The notes under the pieces were generated by a model. It made no database searches. It was not told the origin of the DNA and saw nothing but the letters and a program-made list of their open reading frames with translations. Below are positions 56,701 to 64,000 of a DNA stretch of 64,000 bases, in pieces. Numbering within the stretch: position 1 is the stretch's first letter; each line of letters begins with the position of its first letter. Origin of the DNA: Undaria pinnatifida (lineage: Eukaryota; Sar; Phaeophyceae; Laminariales; Alariaceae). Where the stretch lies: assembly GCA_012845835.1 (NCBI GenBank), contig JABAKD010000002.1, forward strand, positions 22,378,454 through 22,442,453, written 5' to 3'. Made by a program: the position numbers and the translations under genes.

Positions 56701-58993
56701 GTCGCTGTGGCGAACTCGAACGTCATGTACGGCGACCCCCGAGCCGCCAGCGTGCGAAAATAGCCGTCACCTTCAGTGTCGTGTTGGATGGTCACCGTCA
56801 AGTTGTCGTACCTAAAAAAACATCCAGGACAGCAGCTCGTGGGGGTACCATTGATACGGTGCGCTCCCTGCGCTTCGAGGCGCGTACGTGACGTGATGGA
56901 CAACGTATGATCACTACAATGCCTACGGCCGGCGTCATATTTGGCACTCGGTCGACCTCAGCAGGGGCAAGCGCTGTCCGAATAAAGATGTTGTGGTGAA
57001 ACTAGCAAGACAACGCGTGCGACGTGCGATGCCACTGAAGAACATGCCTGCCTTAAACCACGGGGTAGAACCAAAAACAACCACGTTGCAATATGGTGGC
57101 TGCGTGCATCGCAAAACGAGAGAGCCCAGAGATGCTTACGAGAAAGCCCGGAGATGCTTACGGCGTCACTGTAGCCGACAGGTGGACTTTCGCACTTTAC
57201 CAGTTCCGCGCTTTATCAGCGCTGTCTGTACTCGGGGAAACGAACATACGGACACATGATTGATGGCCATCCGGGGCCGCCCCTCGATCCCAATATATCT
57301 GTCCGCCCCGACTATGCTATCGCCGTGGTATCTTCCCCCAGCGCCGTGAAACCCCGCACGCGCAAAAGACACGAGCGAAACCGTCTTACAGCGAACAGCG
57401 CACTCACTTGGCGATGTGGCGCCCCACGACGCCCTCTGCGGCTGACACGCCAAGATCCGGAGCGTACGTGTCCTGCACGCGCTTGCTAGACACAACGCGC
57501 CGCATCGCGGAGTACGAAACTCCGACTCCCTTGTCCGTGGACTTGATAGCGTACGGCAAAGGAGCCACGGGATAATCTCCTTCCCCGATCACCAAGTTCA
57601 GCCACCAAGCACCCGTGGGGTAGGGTAGCTCGACGACGCCCCACAATTTATCAGGCCGCAACGGGTGCTTGGTCGTGGTGACGAACGGGAAGCTCGCGTC
57701 TGTCTCCAGGGACACGCTTTCGGGGGTGCTCCGGACGATTCCGGATAAAGCAACCTGGGCAGGAAGGAAAGAACAGTTGGCGAGTGTCATCCAGCAGATT
57801 CCAATTCAGAATCGATTTATCCGGAGTGGGGCGCTACAGTAGAGTCTCCTCCTACCTGTGTATTTTTCTAGAGGCCGGTCACTAGAAATATCAATATACG
57901 CACACTATTTCACTCTTCTTGCAAGCCTCCTCAATGCACGACAACCGTCCAGGGAAACGAGCTTAGCCGTTTCAGGGGGTGTTTTTCCCGACGCGAGACC
58001 GCGGCTGCTCCGTTTCTGTTTTGGAAACTGTATCTGGGTTCACCATCACTGAAAGCATCGCCGTGCACAATCACATGATTTGCGATAACCTAGGCTGTCG
58101 GCGACGGTCTGTTCGCCCCCCCCCGTCATCCCCAAATAGCTGCCTAATTCTCCCGGGCCACCGTGTTCGGCAGCACCCTTGGACTAACTCGCCACCTACC
58201 CTACTGTGTTTTTATCATTTCCCGACCACCACATCCTGAACCGTGCCGTGGCGGAGTGCCGGACCGCGACAAATTTAGCGAAACCTTCCTTAGTGTTGCG
58301 AGCATTTCAAGAAAATATTCCATAGTGCGGGGCTGCACCAGCGGAGCTCTACGCACTCTTCGCTTCGCGCGCCGCCGCGAGTTCTCCATTCTACGGCTAC
58401 TGTCGCATGTTAAGATAATGCCTCTGCCTGCCCTGACGCTGACTAAACGCGGGATTGGTGCAACCTAGTTGTTGGGCTGTCACCCTGCTGGGCACGTGTG
58501 CGCTTCGTACCCATCCCCCACCGTTGCAACTTTATGCCGTCCCGTTATACGTTCTCGGGCTTACGACCGTGCTGGTGCCTCAAAAATTGAACATGTGCAC
58601 CCTATGATACTGCTGCAGGCGCTATGCATGCATAACACTACACTGCGCAACAGATGCAGATGCTTCGACGCCCGCCGCTACACGCACAGAGCAGTCACTC
58701 GGACGCGCGAGCTAAGAAAGCCTTCTCTAAGATGCCAAAGCGCTACGCACCAGCCCACACAAGAAGACAGTGACCAGCACGCTTAGGTACAGGCACATCC
58801 CGCAGCCCGGTCTTGTCGCAGCACCATCCTGCCGGTTCGAACGCTGGACGTTGGAGTCGAGAACCGCCGATGATGCGACGGCGCCGTACGAGGATGACCC
58901 TTCTACACCCGCCAGTCGCTGCTCGTCCTCTAAACATTTAAGGGGAAAGTCCACACACGTATAGGAGGAGGAACGATTGGAAAACAGTCGCAT
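47601..58993 (-). CDS. GH81 endo-1,3-beta-glucanase with N-terminal membrane anchor, 13 exons
   Basis: GH81 enzymes hydrolyse internal beta-1,3-glucan bonds with inversion. Exons (- strand, 5' to 3'): 58993-58751, 57754-57408, 56811-56667, 56060-55923, 55326-55175, 54462-54333, 53874-53616, 52991-52915, 52586-52335, 50958-50743, 49799-49726, 48862-48726, 47788-47601. Introns are GT-AG, phases agree, and the sum is 2358 nt: 785 codons plus stop, normal for the family. Landmarks: MCLYLSVLVTVFLCG anchor (~66-88), HPLRPDKLWG, YMTFEFATATPHI, FKLALSNWETWLVF, GDLLMMALPHHVDTL, GFGKEIARMARLALIADELG, YDKTWGGIV, NAWYNDHTYHYGY (catalytic Asp, residue 529), QESVSESINAYYG (paired Glu, 603 and 607), RMVGMV, HGINMLPFTPITEELL, GNSKTNSLYWIATRP. 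Natural substrates could be laminarin-type storage glucan or callose; sequence does not decide. The last exon may instead splice at 47642 into an unseen exon. Confidence 0.94.
48726..48862 (-). CDS. GH81 exon 12
   Basis: Acceptor CCAACAG|G, completing Trp. Encodes FGDDVEYVHGINMLPFTPIT then EELLGRDFMEQEWPVLETAF and NDPGL. Donor CTAG|GTGCGT (phase 1). Confidence 0.96.
49726..49799 (-). CDS. GH81 exon 11
   Basis: Acceptor TCCACAG|GTT. Encodes VYDSFFSSHRMVGMVASLEA then VQLT and leaves TG before GTGAGA (phase 2). Confidence 0.93.
50743..50958 (-). CDS. GH81 exon 10 (paired Glu)
   Basis: Acceptor GCGAACAG|GAC. Encodes DFYDGHSWTSGLFSQGDG, QESVSESINAYYGVYLLGLA (Glu at +1 and +5 of ESVSE) and WGRVLLAMEIRAARKYWQMP. 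Donor GGG|GTACGC (phase 0). Confidence 0.96.
52335..52586 (-). CDS. GH81 exon 9 (catalytic Asp)
   Basis: Acceptor GGACAG|GAT. Encodes DLLVYDKTWGGIVTKDGL, DFGNAWYNDHTYHYGYLIYA (catalytic Asp in YND-H) and LEFLVEDIAGRG, ending FPVARQK at AAG|GTAGAG (phase 0). Confidence 0.96.
52915..52991 (-). CDS. GH81 exon 8 (77-nt small exon)
   Basis: Acceptor TTGCAAG|GG. Encodes DDGSRDTALATISAYLTPWM then KNDNE, the helix before the catalytic-domain core. Donor GAG|GTACAA (phase 0). Confidence 0.92.
53616..53874 (-). CDS. GH81 exon 7
   Basis: Acceptor ATAAAAG|GGG. Encodes GPMTGIVGAVWKM, a variable middle, then PDVYGFGKEIARMARLALIA and DEL. Donor CTAG|GTGAGG (phase 1). Confidence 0.94.
54333..54462 (-). CDS. 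GH81 exon 6
   Basis: Acceptor CTCGCAG|G. Encodes YVWAKDGFGDLLMMALPHHV then DTLVGANGQDAAFVMKDSYQ and ends CIK at AAG|GTGAGG (phase 0). Confidence 0.95.
55175..55326 (-). CDS. GH81 exon 5
   Basis: Acceptor TTGTCAG|ATG, phase 0. Encodes MERPFSGIVRVAVLPHPWDE then RHAYAYPRGGRVDFSVYDDE. Donor ACGAG|GTGAAT (phase 2). Confidence 0.9.
55923..56060 (-). CDS. GH81 exon 4
   Basis: Acceptor TCTCAAG|GTG. Encodes VDGEAAKVGSSMHG then TTFKLALSNWETWLVFTSES and ends EVE at GAG|GTGAGT (phase 0). Confidence 0.93.
56667..56811 (-). CDS. GH81 exon 3
   Basis: Acceptor TTTTTTAG|G. Encodes YDNLTVTIQHDTEGDGYF then GSPYMTFEFATATPHIKSNG and ends ILE at GAG|GTGAGG (phase 0). Confidence 0.94.
57408..57754 (-). CDS. GH81 exon 2
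   Basis: Acceptor TGCCCAG|GTT. Carries the rest of the anchor, then HPLRPDKLWGVVELPYPTGA and WWLNLVIGEGDYPVAPLPY. Ends GCCAA|GTGAGT (phase 2). Confidence 0.94.
58751..58993 (-). CDS. GH81 exon 1 (cytoplasmic tail and start of anchor)
   Basis: ATG 58993-58991. 81 codons, hydrophilic for 65 residues, then CGMCLYLSVLVTVFLCGL. Donor CTG|GTGCGT (phase 0). The hydrophobic helix is completed by the next exon (VALSGIV), which supports this join. Confidence 0.8.
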
Positions 58994-59691
58994 ACGCGTG
59001 CAGTAACGCCAAAGCGTCCCGGCGATTGTGGGGTTTTAACTGTGAAGCGTTACAGCAGAAGGATTCCTCGTTACATCGACAGCCGTACGGGCGTTGAGCT
59101 ATTTCGCATCGACCCTCACTTCCATCACTACTCGCGTGTCCACGCCATTGCGCTTCGCGAAAGTCGGACGGGTCTCTGGGCTGCATTCTATGGGCGACTG
59201 CTATCGTGTGCTTGTTAGCTGCTTGAGCCGTCAGCAACGAGACACCTGCCTGTGTTCCCGAAACCCTGTGCATCGATAACGGAATGGCTGTAAGTCCCGC
59301 CGTAGGGGTTGACTTGGAGATGCCGGGATATACGTACCGCGTACCAAAGAAGCCTTCCTACAAGCAAGGAAACCCAAACGTTAAGTTGGATAGTTGGCAC
59401 CGCCGCAACTAACTGTAATTGCAAACTAATAACTAGGTGACGAATGTCAGTCAGCCAACTCACAGCCCCAATAAACAGGCTTCGCTGGCGGCGGGTGCCC
59501 GCCACCGGCTCTGCACATGCCCCTAACGATCAAGGATGTAGGGAAGTCGAGGCCGTAAATGCGACATAGCAGTACACAGCGCTGCAAAGAGGGTTGTAGC
59601 TGTACGCAGCTGCCGGCACCAAAAACATAGCATAAAAGGTACATGGAGGAGGGGTAAACCGGACATGCCGTGGCCCAAAAACGAAGAACAG
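58994..59691. other. upstream of the GH81 gene, no element recognised
   Basis: Expected to hold the promoter of the GH81 gene (- strand). I see no clear TATA box or other element I could defend. Confidence 0.35.
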
Positions 59692-59902
59692 CAGGGCTTT
59701 TCACGGATCATGACCAGACCCGCGAGCCAGGTCAGGAGTGTAAAAAACTATCACGGGTCGAGTCGGGTAGGGTCAGAACGTTTTCGAAATCTCACGGGTC
59801 GGGTCTGGTCCGGTCGGGAAGTTTTCAAATTTCACGGCTAGGGTCGGGTAACCCTGACCCAACCCCACCCGCGAGAGGTGAGCCGGCACGTGAAAAGCCC
59901 TG
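59692..59902. mobile_element. 211-bp hAT-like MITE
   Basis: Termini CAGGGCTTTTCACG and CGTGAAAAGCCCTG are perfect inverted repeats over 14 bp. The 8-bp flanks AAGAACAG and AAAAAAAG agree at 6 of 8 positions. hAT elements are known for TIRs starting CAGGG and 8-bp target duplications. Inside, TCACGGGTCGGGT-like units repeat about four times. Confidence 0.7.
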
Positions 59903-62462
59903 AAAAAAAGTACGATTCGTAGTGTGCACGAGTATCTACGCTGCAGACGCTCAGCGCATTTGACCAGCGATACGTGCAATGTCCTGGAGAAAAACGACGT
60001 TGCGTACATGTGATACTAATTAATTGCATTCAGCCCGCGGGAATTCGAATGTCACCAACGTCGCCAATATCGGACCGCCTCCTTGCCGATGTAGTCGTTT
60101 TTGAGACCCCGAATGTGAAGTGTAGGAGTGGCTTTAGCCCGCTACCGCGGGCAAGGTATAATGCTGGTGTTCTTACGTACCTGGCGTTGAAACGTATTAG
60201 AAGATCCAAAAGCGCGGTCGACGGGTTCACTCGGCCTGTAGATTGTGTGCTGGCTTACAATGAACATTTAACTGTTATCCCTGCTGTCTGTTTTGAGATT
60301 CGAGAATATGACCCACGCAATTTACTCGCACACATTCTAGGCCGATGAGCATTCGCTTTGGCTCATATATGTCAAGGCCAGCCTACGGCTCCTCCGAACC
60401 ATGTCCATACACACATAAAGTACCTGGTACCTGGTACATGATACCTGTTACTGTATGCACCAAAGAAAGCACGGCGCAGCACGGCGCAGCACGGCGCAGC
60501 ACGGCGCAGCCCGACACAGCACCGCAGGGCACGGCACCGCACGGCAGCGCATGGTGCTGCGCTGCGCTGCTGAGCTATAGCTGAACTGAGTTGAGCTGTG
60601 AGCGCATTTTTCTTATTCAACGATGAAGTGCGTACAAACCTGGTGTACCCGTACCTGGTACAAGGTTCCCCTTCGGACGAACGGTGACGCAAGGCTGCTG
60701 ATTTTGCCGCCCCGTGCGTTTGCCCGCGCCCTTACCGTAGTGCATGGTGCTATGCTGCAATGTTTATCGAAATGAAGGTACAGGGATGTATGTGATGTTT
60801 CAGTCTACCTGGTGCATACAATAAGCTTACCGCAGCGGCGACTTTCATGTTGCCGGCGCACGCAATCGGGTGCAACATACAATCAGAAAAAAAAAGAAAA
60901 AAAAAAGTGTTTGTTTATTTGTGGTCAGCTCGTTTGATGCGTACAGCAGGACAGCATCCCACTGCTACTACTAATGCTATGTCACTACTCACAGCAGTGC
61001 AGCAGTCCACTATAATACGAATACTGCTGTACTGCTGCGCTGTACGTATCCAGCACAAAAAACAATCTACTACCCGGCACAAAAACATGCCATAATACAT
61101 GAAGAATTTAGCTGAAAAAAACAGCAAAAATAACACGTACGGCAAGCTACAGCAACAGCGATTCGTAAACGGTGTGTGCTTTTCGTAGATTTTTAATCGA
61201 AGATGTCGCTGGTAGTTTGTGCAAAAATTGAAGTTTTCCGTGTGGCGTTTGCCACATTTGCATTTTTCAAAATGGAGTAATTTCCAGAATTTTTAAATAT
61301 CATAGGAAAATACACCGATGGATGACCAGCCATGTTCAGCAACGTGTACCACAGAAGGTATCGTTCATCATAGGAGAGAAGAGGGACAACAGAACAACAA
61401 GTATCAAATATTATAATTATTGTCAGTAACCACCACATCGTTACTTGATGACTCCTGAAGTCATCTGGTATACATTGCGAGTTGCTAGTGCAACAGGCAG
61501 TTTTCAGTCTGATAGTTGTCGTTTATCGATGCAGTATTTAGCAAGTAGATCTCTCAGCCATAATATCTTGGATATGTGATGCACAGCAGTTTATAGGCTA
61601 ATCATATCCAGATACCTGGTACATGTAGTACGTACTCGTACACGTTGATAGGGACAGACTTCAATGTCCCTCGTGGAACCGAGAGCGAGATATTGAAGAT
61701 ACGAGTTGCCGCTGAAGTAACAAGATAAGCTACATAGGGTCATGATTACATACCCTGAGATACGAGTTGTTTATACAACAAGGATGCAGGGTCTCGTATT
61801 GGGGTCATACCTTGTTTTTGTTTTTGTTCGTACCGGATTCCGAGGGTATCTTTGTCTTTGAGCTACGAGCAGCGCATCACGCGCACGGCCCTCATGTGAT
61901 CACTCCACATCTTCACGTCAGATTTCCATATCTGAACCCTGCTCATCATCAGCTTTCATCTGCTGAGAAAAGCAAGTAAATTAATCAACATCTCGGCTTG
62001 GGGTCGCCGAACAGCATCTTCTCTTCTGTATTTGGAGCTCTTCTCTTACAGGCTCACCTAACCGTGGCCTGCGCTTGCCTCAAATCATATAGGCTGTGTC
62101 TTCATCGGGTCATCGAAAGCGAGCCTCCGAGCGTACACCAGCCAAGAGCTGATACACGCCACGTGCCATCTCATACATAAGAGGTTCTAATAGGCTACGA
62201 CCGTCGTACGCGTAAACACAAGGAGCGGCACCACGGGTTCACGATCATCACTGAGGACGGGCTGATCAAGAAAAATACTGCTGCTTACTGGGGAGCTTCT
62301 TCTACATCTCTACGAGTACGACGGGAAGACATTTGCATCGAACGGAGGACTACGAGTACTTCGTTGGATTACAGCGTGGCGAGTGAGTGATTGAGCGTAT
62401 CTAGAGGACCCTGCACAGTGAATCAGAGCAACCCTTTTTGTAGCTGTGATCCAGGTACCCAC
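59903..62462. other. intergenic, no gene supported
   Basis: Contains a short array of the 10-mer CACGGCGCAG (60471-60510) and five copies of TACCTGGTA (60421-61621). A frame at 59974-60348 (124 codons) has no known match. Confidence 0.4.
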
Positions 62463-63840
62463 AGATATTATAAAAAATGAAAATACACTCCAGCTGTGAG
62501 ATCGAAGATTTCGTCGAAACTCATCTTTGCAAGCTGTGTGTGATACTCCGATCGCGCGTATTACGAGTTGTGTGTCCTCATTAAGGATATAGGTCGGCGA
62601 CTCCCCTTACAACTACAGTGTAGCTATCAGGGTCAACAGGGTGATTTTAGTCAGTCTGTGCGCGGAAACTATAAAACCCGTTTCTGAGGGGGACAAAATC
62701 TGACAGCTGTGGAGGGAAATGTATCCTTTTATCAAGTGAATCCTGTAAGTCGAGTAACCGGTGAGGGGGGGGGTGGAGTTTTGAAGGACGTGGGGGCCTG
62801 GTTTTGATCGTAAGTTGGAGGGGGGGGGGGGGGGGAAGGGGGGGGGGAAAGGGGGGGGGGGGGACGGACGGGCGGGCAATTTGTGCGTGTAAGCTATAAA
62901 TTTTTTCAAGGGGATAAATCTGACGGTTTTGGGGGAAAAATAATTGAAAAAATATACTCCGTATAAAATAAAATAAAAAATACACCAGTTTATCATGGGG
63001 GGGGGGTTGGGGCAGGGATGGGGCGTGTGGGGCAGCTCAATCTGTGCGTGGAAACTATACATTATTTGAGGGGATAAATGTGACGGTTTTGGAAAGAATG
63101 CATCAGTTTATCATGTATATCCTGGGGTAAGTCGTACAATCAGTGAGTAGAGAGAAGGCGGAGTGTTCGAGAGGGTGGGGTTGGGATGGGTTGGGGGGGG
63201 GTTGGGAAGGTGGGGGGGTGGGGGCGGGGGAGGGGGCGGGGGGGGGGGGAAGGGGGCGGGGGGGGGTGGGCAAAGGAAAGGTTTTAGGTGAGGGCTTTGT
63301 TATACGTGTGGTGCTAGGTCTAGGCGATGGTGCGGGTGGTGGGGAAGAAGGGGGCGTTCGGGGCGGGGGGGGGGGAAGCAGCGGCATGGATGGCTCTCGA
63401 AAGATAATGAGGTGATATCCAGTGCGTCAAGTGTTTATTAATCTGGCGGATTTCGATATTAGGTGGGACGTTTGAGCAAGGGAGAGCGAGAAGGGGGGGA
63501 GGGGGGATTTTTAAGAGGTTTAGGTCACAAATAATATTCAAATACACTTCGGCTGTGAGATCAAAGATATGTAGGGGCTTGTTATACGCGTGGTGCTAGG
63601 TCTAGGCGATCGTGCGGGTGGTTGGAAAAGAGGGGGCGTTGGAGGGGGGGTTTCTTCTCTGGCCGATTTCGATTGTGAGTGGGGCGTTTGGACAAACTAG
63701 GCGGAAGGGGGGGGGGGAATCGGGGGGGGGGGGGGGGAAGGGGTGGGGGTTTTATGAACAAGAGGGGTCAGGGGAGGGAGAGCGGAGGGGGGGGGGGGCA
63801 GGGGGCGGGACATTTCAATATGTGCGCGGAAACTATAAAT
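62463..63840 (+). repeat. G-run dispersed repeat family, copy D
   Basis: Complete-looking copy. Head ACTCCAGCTGTGAGATCG at about 62484, CTATCAGGGTCAACAGGGTG at about 62625, TGCGCGGAAACTATAAAACC near 62658, then G-run sub-blocks with TTTATTAATCTGGC, GTGGTGCTAGGTCTAGGCGA (twice) and runs of up to about 16 G. Compared with copies A and B, the order of marks is the same but the G-runs differ in length. The Gly- or Pro-rich frames on both strands are not genes. Confidence 0.75.
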
Positions 63841-64000
63841 CCTCACAGATATATAGCGCCATCACATCATCATTACTCCCCCACGCTCTGACGGGACCCT
63901 TACCTTGCGGGACCCCAAAACCTCAATAAATCGATTACTAAACAACCGGTGTACGTTGCATCAACCCCCTTACAGCCCGAACTGAGGTTAGAGAGCTCTG

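Overview
This is eukaryotic nuclear DNA. It is gene-poor, intron-rich and full of repeats. I can rebuild two complete multi-exon genes by following protein-family motifs across GT-AG introns whose phases all agree. A large secreted or anchored GH81 beta-1,3-glucanase, long introns, and a Ty3/Gypsy element with a chromodomain would fit a stramenopile such as a brown alga. That assignment is inference (moderate to low confidence), because no rRNA or organelle marker is present.

Layout. 1-12.4 kb is repeat territory: copies of an unclassified repeat family with long G-runs on one strand, tRNA-derived SINEs, simple repeats, a 1.7 kb element with long inverted termini, and two blocks of a minisatellite. 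From 12.4 to 31.5 kb on the + strand lies one group II PLP-dependent decarboxylase gene (aromatic amino acid decarboxylase-like) with at least 11 exons. Its 9 kb first intron holds a SINE, a possible decayed piggyBac-like transposase, and an internally deleted Ty3/Gypsy retrotransposon with about 270 bp direct repeats (gag, CCHC knuckle, protease and chromodomain kept; reverse transcriptase and integrase core gone). Its intron 8 holds a foldback element and a minisatellite. 31.5-47.6 kb holds several small terminal-inverted-repeat elements, one F-box-like ORF on the - strand, and a 184 bp triplicated repeat. From 59.0 down to 47.6 kb on the - strand lies a 13-exon GH81 endo-beta-1,3-glucanase gene (785 codons plus stop) with a membrane anchor near its N-terminus. 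59-64 kb is intergenic, with a hAT-like MITE and another copy of the G-run family.

The two genes are not obviously linked in function. One makes amines (or aldehydes) from aromatic amino acids. The other cuts beta-1,3-glucan such as laminarin or callose. No defence island, biosynthetic cluster or CRISPR is visible. The notable items are the decarboxylase with an unusual catalytic-loop residue, the anchored GH81 enzyme, a strongly over-represented 9-bp motif that can form a palindrome, and several small transposon families for which I know no name.
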